The notes below the pieces were generated by a model. That model worked only from the letters and a program-made list of their open reading frames with translations, did not search any database and had not been told where the DNA came from. This document shows positions 25,701 through 33,151 of a stretch of DNA of 52,246 nucleotides, piece after piece. A program made the translations under genes and the position numbers. The first letter of the stretch is position 1, and every line of letters begins with the position of its first letter. The DNA comes from an uncultured Clostridia bacterium (GTDB lineage Bacteria > Bacillota > Clostridia > Christensenellales > Borkfalkiaceae): NCBI GenBank assembly GCA_947629485.1, contig CANRDX010000009.1, positions 1-52,246 on the forward strand, given 5' to 3'.

Positions 25701-26444
25701 TCAGTCTTCGGCGCGGATCATGTGCTTTACGTTCTGCGCCCAATCGTCTACTCTCGCGGGATCGGTCGCCGCGCGGATCTCCTCCTGCACCGCGTCGTAT
25801 GCCTCCCGCAGCTGCGCGACTTCCGTCTCGCGGAGCGCGATCTCGGAATCCATCGAACGCAAAACGCTCGAATTGATGCAGATGACGGCGAGGATCACGA
25901 CGATGGCGGTCGCAACGGCGATCAACGCGATCTTGGTCTTTGACGAGAGCGACGCAAAGAACCCGGCGCGGCTCTCTTGCTCCGCTTTCGCCGCCCTGCG
26001 GCGCAGCGTTTCCAATGTGCGGCGCGTGGGGAGCGCGTCCTCTTCCGTCACCGCTTGGGGCGCGGGCGCGGGCGCGGGCGCCGTCACGGTCGCAGAGGCG
26101 GCGGGCGCCTCCGTGACTTCGGGCGAGGTGACGGGCGCGGTGTAGACAAGCTCCTGCCCGTTGTATGTGATGTTATCGAAGAGCGTTTTCTCGCTACGGG
26201 GGGCGGCATGCGCCTTATAATCGCCGATGCGCGCGGCGGCGTCTGCCGTCATGGGCGCATGGGAGACGGGAGATACGGGCGTTTCGGGAACGCGCTCGCG
26301 CACCTCCTCGCGCGCCTGTTCGCGCACGGACACCTCCGCATTGCCGAGAGAACTATCGACCAGCCTTTGATAATTTGCATGGATCTGGGAGTTGTGTTCG
26401 ATCTCCTCCGCCGCAACTTTCTTTTCTATGATAGCGTCTGCCAT
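25701..26444 (-). CDS. FtsL-like bitopic protein with long N-terminal extension
   Basis: A 247-residue protein in the ftsL position, between rsmH and the class B PBP gene. The C-terminal part has the FtsL/DivIC layout: a membrane helix (about 172-192, IALIAVATAIVVILAVICI), then a heptad-like coiled coil (MDSEIALRETEVAQLREAYDAVQEEI) of about 45 residues. The N-terminal 165 residues are predicted cytoplasmic, charged then Ala/Pro-rich (APAPAPAPQAV). That is far longer than the short tail usual for FtsL and may act as a docking or spacer region. The ATG has AAGGAG upstream. Family membership rests on position and topology, because FtsL sequences are poorly conserved. Confidence 0.65.
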   Translation of the reverse strand: MADAIIEKKVAAEEIEHNSQIHANYQRLVDSSLGNAEVSVREQAREEVRERVPETPVSPVSHAPMTADAAARIGDYKAHAAPRSEKTLFDNITYNGQELVYTAPVTSPEVTEAPAASATVTAPAPAPAPQAVTEEDALPTRRTLETLRRRAAKAEQESRAGFFASLSSKTKIALIAVATAIVVILAVICINSSVLRSMDSEIALRETEVAQLREAYDAVQEEIRAATDPARVDDWAQNVKHMIRAED

Positions 26445-26484
26445 AACGCGCTCTCCTTATTATGCTATTCGTCGGCGCGCCCGT

Positions 26485-27417
26485 TTATCCCTCGACTTTG
26501 CGGGCAATTCTCAGTTTGGCGCTCTTGCTGCGCGGATTCTCCGACATCTCCTCCGCGCTCGCCGTGATCGGCTTCGCCGTGATGATCTCCACTTCTCTCT
26601 TCTTCCCGCACGTACACACGGGAAAGTTCTTGGGGCAGGTGCAATCCGTTGAAAGATCGCGGAACACCTGTTTTACGATCCTGTCTTCCAAAGAATGGAA
26701 GGTGAGAATGCACGCCCTGCCGCCCGGCTTCAACTTGCGGACGAGACCTGCGACGCATTCGCGAAGCCCCTCCAACTCGGCGTTCACCTCGATGCGTATC
26801 GCCTGAAAGACCCTTCTGGCGCACGCCGCCGAACGCATTTTCGGGGGAATGCTCTTTTCGACAAGCTCTTCCAGCCTGCCCGCGGTGGCGATCCTCTCTT
26901 CTTGGCGCGCCCGCACGATATTCCTCGCGACGGAGGAGGCAAACGGTTCCTCGCCGTAATCCCGGAAAATGCGGCGGAGCCGCTCCTCGGAGTAGGTGTT
27001 GACGACTTCCTCCGCCGTCAAAAACGACCTTCTGTCCATGCGCATGTCGAGAGGCGCTTCCTTGATGCGATACGCGAACCCGCGTTCGGCATCGTCGATC
27101 TGGTGAGAGGAGATCCCGAAATCGAGCAGAAATCCGTCGAGCGACGGAACATTCGCCCTTTCGAGCACTTCCTCGTAGTTTTTGTAATCGGTTCTGAAAA
27201 GAAGATACCGTCCCGCAAAGGGCGCGAGTCTTTTCTCCGCTTCGGCGATCGCCTCGTCGTCCTTATCGGTACCGAGAAGCCGCACCGAGGGATCTTTTTC
27301 GAGGATCGCGCGGGAATGCCCTCCCCCGCCGACTGTACCGTCGAAATATACGCCGCCGCTGCGGATATCCAGCCCTTCGAGAACCTCCCGAAGCAGAACG
27401 GGCATATGATAGGACAT
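26485..27417 (-). CDS. rsmH: 16S rRNA (cytosine-1402 N4)-methyltransferase
   Basis: An S-adenosylmethionine enzyme that methylates C1402 in the ribosomal decoding centre. The 310-residue protein has HMPVLLREVLEGL at the N-terminus and YFDGTVGGGGHSRAIL as the SAM-binding loop. LLDFGISSHQIDDAERGF, KSIPPKMRSAACARRVFQAIR and CILTFHSLEDRIVKQ (catalytic region) complete the family pattern. It begins 1 nt after the mraZ stop, the standard arrangement at the head of a dcw cluster. Confidence 0.97.
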   Translation of the reverse strand: MSYHMPVLLREVLEGLDIRSGGVYFDGTVGGGGHSRAILEKDPSVRLLGTDKDDEAIAEAEKRLAPFAGRYLLFRTDYKNYEEVLERANVPSLDGFLLDFGISSHQIDDAERGFAYRIKEAPLDMRMDRRSFLTAEEVVNTYSEERLRRIFRDYGEEPFASSVARNIVRARQEERIATAGRLEELVEKSIPPKMRSAACARRVFQAIRIEVNAELEGLRECVAGLVRKLKPGGRACILTFHSLEDRIVKQVFRDLSTDCTCPKNFPVCTCGKKREVEIITAKPITASAEEMSENPRSKSAKLRIARKVEG

Positions 27418-27418
27418 A

Positions 27419-27868
27419 TCAGAAGAACCCGACGAGCGAGAACGCCGTCTCGAAGCTCATGTCGCCTTCGCCCTTCTCGAAAACATCCTTCGACCAGATC
27501 TCGAAGTGATCGCCCATTCCGACGGTGACGAGATCTCTGTTGATCTGCGCGATGTTGCGAAGATTGGGCGGGATCACGAGACGCCCCTGCTTATCGGTGA
27601 CCGATTCCTCGACGGAGCCGCGGATCTTGCGCTTCGCCTTGATGACTTCCGCGCTCGTCTCGGGCATGCGGTCGAGTTCTTCGAGACGGGAGCCGAGCGC
27701 ATCGAGCGTATAGACGGAAATGCAGCCCTGCGAACCTGCCATGAGCGCAAGCGGGACGACGAGGGAATCAGCCCCTTCTTCCAGACATTTGGATAAAAAT
27801 TTGGAGGGAATGCGCACGCGGCCCTTTTCGTCGACCTGATGATACACGGTTCCCGTAAATCCTGCCAT
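27419..27868 (-). CDS. mraZ: Transcriptional regulator MraZ
   Basis: A ring-forming AbrB-like DNA-binding protein that represses or tunes its own dcw promoter. Two MraZ half-domains are visible: HQVDEKGRVRIPSKF near the N-terminus and VTDKQGRLVIPPNLR around residue 88, each with the DxxGRxxIP motif. The protein ends DHFEIWSKDVFEKGE plus a short tail. I start at ATG 27868 (MAGFTG), which has AAAGGAGGG at a good distance, giving 149 residues. Its likely operator, a set of GTGG repeats, lies immediately upstream at 27928-27972. Confidence 0.95.
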   Translation of the reverse strand: MAGFTGTVYHQVDEKGRVRIPSKFLSKCLEEGADSLVVPLALMAGSQGCISVYTLDALGSRLEELDRMPETSAEVIKAKRKIRGSVEESVTDKQGRLVIPPNLRNIAQINRDLVTVGMGDHFEIWSKDVFEKGEGDMSFETAFSLVGFF

Positions 27869-27898
27869 TGTCGCTCCCTCCTTTATCAAGATGACATT

Positions 27899-27927
27899 AT
27901 CTTATCATACTTCTTTTCCATTGTCAA
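27899..27927 (-). promoter_or_regulatory. Sigma-A promoter of the dcw cluster
   Basis: On the minus strand TTGACA (27922-27927) and TAAGAT (27899-27904) are 17 bp apart. The -35 box directly abuts the nearest MraZ repeat. The start point would be near 27892, about 25 nt before mraZ. Confidence 0.85.
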
Positions 27928-27972
27928 CCACTTTCTTCCACTTTCTTCCACTTATTGTAAAAAAATTTCCAC
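27928..27972 (-). promoter_or_regulatory. MraZ operator: GTGG repeat array
   Basis: On the minus strand GTGG occurs at 27928-27931, 27938-27941 and 27948-27951, exactly 10 bp apart, with GAAGAAA-type spacers. A fourth copy is at 27969-27972, 21 bp (two helical turns) away. Known MraZ binding sites are short G-rich direct repeats at helical spacing next to the mraZ promoter. Bound MraZ would cover the -35 box. Confidence 0.75.
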
Positions 27973-28014
27973 TTTACGCTCCGATCTGCCCCGATTTTGC
28001 GAAAAAACAAAGAT

Positions 28015-28797
28015 TTAGAACATTTGTTTAAGTACTTTTCTGTTATTTTCTGCCGAATCGCCGAGAAAAACCACCCGATTTGCCGCAGTCTTGCTCCATT
28101 CGGACGGCAAACTTTTGTTTGTTTTTGCCTTTTCCTTCCACTCGCCGTCCAAATCCGGCGAGGAAACGACGGCGAGGAGCCGCCTCGCCGTCCCCTCCGC
28201 CCCATCGAAAACGGGCGCGCCGTAAAACGCGGAGATCTCTCTTCGGAAGAAGCCGTAATGGGTGCAGCCGAGGACGACGCCGTCCCACTCCCCCCGGGGA
28301 AGATGGTCGCATAGATCGAACGGCACGCCGCGCAGAAAGCGATCTTCGATTGCACCCGCAAGCCGCGGCGCGGCATGGACAGTGAAGGTGCGGGCGGGAA
28401 AGCGCGCGAGGAGGGTGCGAAGGCGGGAACTGCCCGCCGTGTAGGGCGTGCAGAGGATCAGGATCTTTTTGCAAAGACGCGCGGCGGGCGCGACGGCAGG
28501 CTCCATGCCGACGACGGGGAAGGAGAATTTCCGCCTGAGGCTTCCGAGGCAGACCGCGCTCGCCGTATTGCAGGCGACGACCGCCGCGTCCGTCCCCTCC
28601 GCGCGGAACCGCTCGAACGCCTGCTGTGTGAACGCCGCGATCTCTTCGGGCGGACGGCCGCCGTAGGGCGCGCGGAGATTGTCGCCGTAGTAAAAATAGC
28701 GGAAGTGCGGCGCGGCGGCAAGGCACGCCTTCAAAACCGTAAGTCCCCCTATCCCGCTGTCGAATACGCCGACGCGCACCTCTTTGTTTCCGCTCAT
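28015..28797 (-). CDS. murI: Glutamate racemase
   Basis: A cofactor-independent racemase that supplies D-glutamate for MurD. The 260-residue protein has VGVFDSGIGGLTVLK at the N-terminus, the first catalytic Cys in VVACNTASA, and the second in VLGCTHYGFF, plus YYGDNLRAPYGG. I start at ATG 28797 (MSGNKE), with AAGAGG eight bases upstream; the TTG before it overlaps this ribosome site. The Cys after C-terminal GCTHYG is in the expected place and the gene looks intact. It lies upstream of mraZ on the same strand, but the dcw promoter lies between them. Confidence 0.93.
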   Translation of the reverse strand: MSGNKEVRVGVFDSGIGGLTVLKACLAAAPHFRYFYYGDNLRAPYGGRPPEEIAAFTQQAFERFRAEGTDAAVVACNTASAVCLGSLRRKFSFPVVGMEPAVAPAARLCKKILILCTPYTAGSSRLRTLLARFPARTFTVHAAPRLAGAIEDRFLRGVPFDLCDHLPRGEWDGVVLGCTHYGFFRREISAFYGAPVFDGAEGTARRLLAVVSSPDLDGEWKEKAKTNKSLPSEWSKTAANRVVFLGDSAENNRKVLKQMF

Positions 28798-28853
28798 TCC
28801 GCAGCCTCTTTTCAAATTTTCCGATTTTTTTGCGCTTATCCGATGAAAAATAG

Positions 28854-28882
28854 TTTACAAGCCCCGCATTTTGTGTTAAAAT
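28854..28882 (+). promoter_or_regulatory. Sigma-A promoter of rpsT
   Basis: TTTACA (28854-28859) and TAAAAT (28877-28882) are 17 bp apart, about 40 nt before the GTG start of rpsT. Confidence 0.75.
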
Positions 28883-28925
28883 GCTACTGTTATTTAAGAA
28901 TGCAATCATCAAAGGAGTAAATATC

Positions 28926-29192
28926 GTGCCCAACATCAAGTCCGCAAAGAAGCGCGTTCTCGTTACCGAAAAGAAGACCGCTCAGAACAAGGCCATCAAA
29001 TCCGCTCTCAAAACGCAGATCAAGAAATTCCTCGCAGCCGTCGGCGCGGGCGACAAAGCGCTCGCCGAAAAGCTCTATCCCGAGACCGTCTCGGCGATCG
29101 ACGCCGCTGTGACCAAAGGCATCATCCACAAAAACAACGCTTCCAATAAGAAAGCGAAACTCGCAAAGAAATTGCAGTCCATCGCCGCGTAA
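28926..29192 (+). CDS. rpsT: 30S ribosomal protein S20
   Basis: A small basic protein of the 30S body that binds 16S rRNA. The 88 residues begin (M)[10 protein letters not shown] and include [17 protein letters not shown] and [17 protein letters not shown], both characteristic of S20. The start is GTG 28926 with AAGGAG eight nt upstream. ATG codons further upstream lie in or before the promoter and lack a ribosome site. The gene is monocistronic, between its own promoter and a strong terminator. Confidence 0.96.
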   Translation: MPNIKSAKKRVLVTEKKTAQNKAIKSALKTQIKKFLAAVGAGDKALAEKLYPETVSAIDAAVTKGIIHKNNASNKKAKLAKKLQSIAA

Positions 29193-29210
29193 CTATTTTT
29201 GCAGCTTCAA

Positions 29211-29239
29211 GGCGTCCCCTTTCGGGACGCCTTTTTTTT
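29211..29239 (+). terminator. Intrinsic terminator of rpsT
   Basis: An 8-bp stem (GGCGTCCC, 29211-29218, with 29224-29231) is followed by eight T. It lies 18 nt after the rpsT stop. Confidence 0.93.
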
Positions 29240-29323
29240 GCGCCTTCTATATAGAGTAATGTCGTGCGCGGGAAAAAATTCCGACAAATTCCGATAATAT
29301 TTGAAATTCCGTATACAATTTGT

Positions 29324-29352
29324 TTGACAAAGGAAGAGAAATGTACTATACT
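29324..29352 (+). promoter_or_regulatory. Sigma-A promoter of the XRE-potABCD operon
   Basis: TTGACA (29324-29329) and TATACT (29347-29352) are exactly 17 bp apart. The expected start point is near 29359, leaving a leader of about 90 nt that contains a long inverted repeat. Confidence 0.82.
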
Positions 29353-29377
29353 GCTCCCGTCGCAGGTTTATTAAAAG

Positions 29378-29430
29378 TAAACTTTTTGTTTAGTTTTGCA
29401 AAAGTATGCAAATATCAAACAAAAAGTTTA
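29378..29430 (+). promoter_or_regulatory. 14-bp inverted repeat, probable autoregulatory operator
   Basis: TAAACTTTTTGTTT (29378-29391) recurs as its exact complement at 29417-29430, with a 25-bp spacer. A further copy of the AAACTTTT half (29433-29440) creates an overlapping shorter palindrome. The arms lie about 20-70 bp downstream of the predicted transcription start and just ahead of the XRE gene. A pair of operator sites bound by that regulator is the simplest reading; a leader hairpin is the alternative. Confidence 0.55.
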
Positions 29431-29450
29431 GAAACTTTTGGGGAGGGACT

Positions 29451-29984
29451 ATGGAACTCGGCGCAAAACTGCGCGAAATGCGGCAGCAAAAAAATTTGAC
29501 GCAAGAGGAGCTTGCCGATCGCTGCGAACTTACGAAGGGGTACATCTCGCAGCTCGAAAACGATTTGACAAGCCCTTCCATCGCCACGCTGTGCGATCTG
29601 CTCAACGCGCTCGGAAGCGATCTTTCTACCTTCTTCCACGAGGAAACGGAGGAAAAGGTCGTTTTCAGCGAGGAGGAATACATCGACAAAGAATCGGAGG
29701 GCATGCTCTTTTCGTGGGTGATCCCCAACGCGCAGAAGAACATGATGGAACCCGTGCTCGTCACGCTGGACGCGGGCGCCTCGACGGAAGAAGATTTCCC
29801 GCATGAGGGCGAAGAATTCGGCTATGTGCTCGAAGGAAGGATCGCCGTCGTCTGCGGAGACCGCCGCTATCCCGCCAAAAAGGGCGAGAGCTTCTACTAT
29901 ACGGCGGCAAAACAGCACTATATCAGGAACATCGGCAGGGGGAAGGCGAAATTCCTCTGGATCTCCACCCCTCCCAATTTTTAA
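29451..29984 (+). CDS. XRE-family regulator with C-terminal cupin domain
   Basis: A 177-residue transcription factor. The N-terminal helix-turn-helix (residues about 6-60) shows LREMRQQKNLTQEELADRCE and LTKGYISQLENDLTSPSIAT. The C-terminal cupin (about 105-175) has FPHEGEEFGYVLEGRIAVVCG and ends FLWISTPPNF. This HTH-cupin layout is common in regulators next to potABCD (PuuR-like), where the cupin senses a small molecule, probably a polyamine. I start at ATG 29451 (MELGAKLREM), which has GGGGAGG upstream. The gene lies 46 nt before potA on the same strand, so it likely controls the operon it heads. Confidence 0.88.
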   Translation: MELGAKLREMRQQKNLTQEELADRCELTKGYISQLENDLTSPSIATLCDLLNALGSDLSTFFHEETEEKVVFSEEEYIDKESEGMLFSWVIPNAQKNMMEPVLVTLDAGASTEEDFPHEGEEFGYVLEGRIAVVCGDRRYPAKKGESFYYTAAKQHYIRNIGRGKAKFLWISTPPNF

Positions 29985-30030
29985 GCGGCCGGCACGCGGT
30001 AAATACAACAAGAGAAACAGGAGAAATGAA

Positions 30031-31536
30031 ATGGCGGAGCACATCATCGAACTTCAAGACGTCACCAAATACTTTGACGACAATCTTGTCATCGACCATG
30101 TCAGTTTTTACGTCAATAAGGGCGAATTCATCACCTTCCTCGGTCCCTCGGGCTGCGGCAAGACGACGACGCTCAGAATGATCGCGGGCTTCGATCTTCC
30201 GACGAGCGGCAAGATCCTCTTGAACGGAGAGGATATTTCCCGCCTGCCCCCCAATAAGCGCCCTGTGAATACCGTCTTTCAGCGGTATGCGCTCTTCCCC
30301 CATCTCAACGTCTTTGAAAACATCGCCTTCGGGCTGAAATGCAAGCGCGTCGAAAACACCTATCGCAACGATAAGGGCGAAGAATACAAGAAAAAGGAAA
30401 AACTCTCCAAAAAGGAGATCCGCGAAAAGGTGCAGAAGGCGCTCGCCCTCGTCGATCTCGAAGGATTCGAGAAACGCTCCATCTCCACCCTCTCGGGCGG
30501 GCAGCAGCAAAGGGTCGCCATTGCGCGCGCCATCGTCAACGAACCCGAGATTTTGCTTTTGGACGAGCCGCTCGGCGCGCTCGATCTCAAAATGCGCAAG
30601 GAGATGCAGATCGAGCTGAAAGAAATGCACAAGCGCCTCGGCATCACCTTCATCTATGTGACGCACGATCAGGAGGAGGCGCTCACAATGTCGGATACGA
30701 TCGTCGTCATGGCGGACGGGATCGTCCAGCAGATCGGCACGCCCGTGAAAATCTACAACGAGCCTGCCAATACCTTCGTCGCCGACTTCATCGGGGAGAG
30801 CAACATCTTCAACGGGACGGTCGTGGGAGAGAAAAAGGTCAAATTCTGCGGAAAGACCTTCCAATGCCTCGACAAGTTCGAGCCGAATGAGCCTGTTGAC
30901 GTCGTCGTCCGCCCCGAGGATATCCAGATGTGCGCGCCCGAGAACGGAACGCTGGTCGGCGAGGTCATCTCCGTCGTGTTCAAGGGCATCCACTACGAGA
31001 TCACGGCGCAGGTCGGCAAATACGAGCTTGTGATCAGCTCCACCGAGAGCCGCGAAGTGGGCGAAAAAATCGGCATGAACGTCTCCCCGGACGGGATCCA
31101 CCTGATGAAACCGAAATACACCACCAACGTGTTTGAGGGCGTGATCACGAAGCACAACACGGTGAAATTCGCCGACGGCGAGTTTGAATGCGACGTGACG
31201 CAGCTCTATCCCGGCAGCCATATCGACGAAGAGGAATATCTCATCACCGCGCAGGGCGAAAAGATCGATCTTACCGACGTCGCCGTGCGCGTGGAAGTCG
31301 GCTTGAACGACATCGAGATCAGCGACGACGCCGAGGCGGGCGGCACGACGGGCAAGATCATTTCCATTATTTATAAGGGAGACCACTACCGCCTTATCGT
31401 GAGGACGGAGGAAGAGGAAGAGGACTTCGTCTTCGCGACAGACGATCTGTGGAATGAAAACGATCTCGTCTCCGTCATCATTCCGAAGGACAAGATCAAG
31501 CTCTCACTGAAAAATACGGAGGAAAAGAAGAGATGA
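30031..31536 (+). CDS. potA: Spermidine/putrescine ABC transporter ATPase, C-terminally extended
   Basis: The ATP-hydrolysing subunit of the polyamine importer, acting on the cytoplasmic face with PotB and PotC. Walker A GPSGCGKT is at 38-45, the Q-loop at 84, LSGGQQQ at 154-160, Walker B LLLDEP at 175-180, and the switch His at 212. I start at ATG 30031 (MAEHIIELQD) with AGGAGAA upstream. Two things are odd. A Lys/Glu-rich insert (about 104-128) lies between the Q-loop and signature motif. The protein has 501 residues where about 350-370 is usual: after the normal TOBE region (about 305-360), a second TOBE-like copy follows (GKIISIIYKGDHYRL mirrors GEVISVVFKGIHYEI), plus an acidic stretch EEEEED. 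It overlaps potB by 4 nt. Confidence 0.93.
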   Translation: MAEHIIELQDVTKYFDDNLVIDHVSFYVNKGEFITFLGPSGCGKTTTLRMIAGFDLPTSGKILLNGEDISRLPPNKRPVNTVFQRYALFPHLNVFENIAFGLKCKRVENTYRNDKGEEYKKKEKLSKKEIREKVQKALALVDLEGFEKRSISTLSGGQQQRVAIARAIVNEPEILLLDEPLGALDLKMRKEMQIELKEMHKRLGITFIYVTHDQEEALTMSDTIVVMADGIVQQIGTPVKIYNEPANTFVADFIGESNIFNGTVVGEKKVKFCGKTFQCLDKFEPNEPVDVVVRPEDIQMCAPENGTLVGEVISVVFKGIHYEITAQVGKYELVISSTESREVGEKIGMNVSPDGIHLMKPKYTTNVFEGVITKHNTVKFADGEFECDVTQLYPGSHIDEEEYLITAQGEKIDLTDVAVRVEVGLNDIEISDDAEAGGTTGKIISIIYKGDHYRLIVRTEEEEEDFVFATDDLWNENDLVSVIIPKDKIKLSLKNTEEKKR

Positions 31537-32342
31537 AGATCCCCCGTTTTTCCCGAAAGACGCTGTGCATCCCCTATGCCGTCTTTCTCATCTTTTTCGT
31601 CATCGTTCCCATGCTCGTGATCCTCTTCTATGCCTTCACGGACAGGAACATGCACATCTCGTTTTCCAACTTTATCCGCTTCTTCTCCGATCCGACGAAG
31701 CTCTCGACCATCGTCTACTCCCTCGTCATCGCGCTCATTACGACGGTGATCTGCCTCGTCATCGCCTTTCCCGTCGCATACATTCTCGCGCACAGCAGGA
31801 TGAAGAAGAAGTTCGTGATCCTCATGCTCTTCGTGCTCCCGATGTGGATCAATTTCGTCCTTCGGGTCAACGCGCTGCGCGAACTCTTCAATCTCTTCTC
31901 CTCTCTCGACGGCTTGGAAGGGCTTGCGAATGCGAACTACTTCAAGACCGTGTTCGGCATGGTGTACGACTTTTTGCCCTTCATGATCCTGCCGCTCTAT
32001 ACGACAATGCTCAAAATCGACCGCTCTCTCTATGAGGCGAGCTACGATTTGGGCGCGGGCGCCGTCACGACCTTCGTCCGCATCACCATTCCCCTCTCCA
32101 TGCCGGGCGTGATGAGCGGCGTGACGATGGTGTTCTTGCCCTCTATGACGAACTACGTCGTCTCCGATATGCTCGGCAATGCGAAGGTCACGATCATCGG
32201 CAAATTCATCTACGAATACTTCGGCACCGATTGGCACATGGGTTCGATGGTCGCCCTCGTTCTGCTCATCGTCGTCTTTGTTTCGACGTGGCTCTCGGGC
32301 GGATTCAAATCCGAAGAAAACGTACGGGGGACGACATTATGA
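31533..32342 (+). CDS. potB: Spermidine/putrescine ABC transporter permease PotB
   Basis: A 269-residue membrane subunit with about six helices, starting with CIPYAVFLIFFVIVPMLVIL. The cytoplasmic coupling loop (EAA motif) is EASYDLGAGAVTTFVRITIP around residues 168-187; it contacts the PotA ATPase. The start codon overlaps the potA stop (ATGA) and the stop overlaps the potC start, so the four pot genes are translationally coupled. Confidence 0.93.
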   Translation: MKIPRFSRKTLCIPYAVFLIFFVIVPMLVILFYAFTDRNMHISFSNFIRFFSDPTKLSTIVYSLVIALITTVICLVIAFPVAYILAHSRMKKKFVILMLFVLPMWINFVLRVNALRELFNLFSSLDGLEGLANANYFKTVFGMVYDFLPFMILPLYTTMLKIDRSLYEASYDLGAGAVTTFVRITIPLSMPGVMSGVTMVFLPSMTNYVVSDMLGNAKVTIIGKFIYEYFGTDWHMGSMVALVLLIVVFVSTWLSGGFKSEENVRGTTL

Positions 32343-33151
32343 AAAAGACGATCGTCGGGAAATGTCTCAAAGCGGCGTTTGTCGGGCTTGTTCTCCTGCT
32401 CCTCTATGCGCCCATCCTGCTTCTCGCGGTGTACAGCTTCGATAAGACGGATATGATCGGCAAGACGGAGGGATTCTCCCTTGCGCACTATACCGCGCTG
32501 TTCTCCGACAGCAAGGTGCTCGGCATGATCGGGAACACCTTCCTCCTCGCCTTCGTCGCCGCCGCGCTCTCCACCGTGCTCGGAACTTTGGGCGCGCTCG
32601 GTATGTTCTACTGTAAAAAGCGGGTTAAGGGCGCCGTGCACGCCGTCTCGCAGATCCCCGTCATCAACGCGGAGATCGTGACGGCGCTTGCGCTCGCGAT
32701 CACCTTCGTCGTCGTGGGGATCGGCAAGTCGTATTTCACGCTTGTCATCGGGCATATGGTCATCTGCACTCCCTTCGTGGTGCTCTCGGTCATTCCCAAA
32801 CTCAAACAGATGGATAATTCGCTCTATGAGGCGGCGCTCGATTTGGGGGCTTCCCCCTTCAAGGCGCTGTGGAAGGTCATTCTTCCCCAGATCATCCCGG
32901 GCGTGATCTCCGGCTTCATGCTCGCCGTGACCCTCTCGCTCGACGACTACATCGTCACCGTCTACACCCGCCCCTCGGGATTTGAAACGATCTCCACCTA
33001 TGTGTTCAACGCCACGATGAAGGGCAATAAGCACACGGCGGCGACGCTCTCCTCCTTCTGGGCGCTGACGACGATCATCTTCCTGCTCATCGTCGTGTTC
33101 GTCATCGTTTCCAATCTTACAAGTCTGCGCAAAAAGGAGGCAAGGAGATGA
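32339..33151 (+). CDS. potC: Spermidine/putrescine ABC transporter permease PotC
   Basis: The second permease half, 270 residues with about six helices. The start MKKTIVGKCLKAAFVGLVLL is chosen at ATG 32339, which overlaps the potB stop; the longer frame lies entirely within potB. The EAA loop is EAALDLGASPFKALWKVILP near residue 165, followed by IIPGVISGFMLAVTLSLDDY, typical of PotC. It overlaps potD by 4 nt. Confidence 0.93.
   Translation: MKKTIVGKCLKAAFVGLVLLLLYAPILLLAVYSFDKTDMIGKTEGFSLAHYTALFSDSKVLGMIGNTFLLAFVAAALSTVLGTLGALGMFYCKKRVKGAVHAVSQIPVINAEIVTALALAITFVVVGIGKSYFTLVIGHMVICTPFVVLSVIPKLKQMDNSLYEAALDLGASPFKALWKVILPQIIPGVISGFMLAVTLSLDDYIVTVYTRPSGFETISTYVFNATMKGNKHTAATLSSFWALTTIIFLLIVVFVIVSNLTSLRKKEARR

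Noticed and set aside
29803-30030. N-terminal extension of PotA overlapping the XRE gene
   Set aside because: The extra residues come from the XRE gene read in another frame; ATG 30031 has a ribosome site and matches the family N-terminus.
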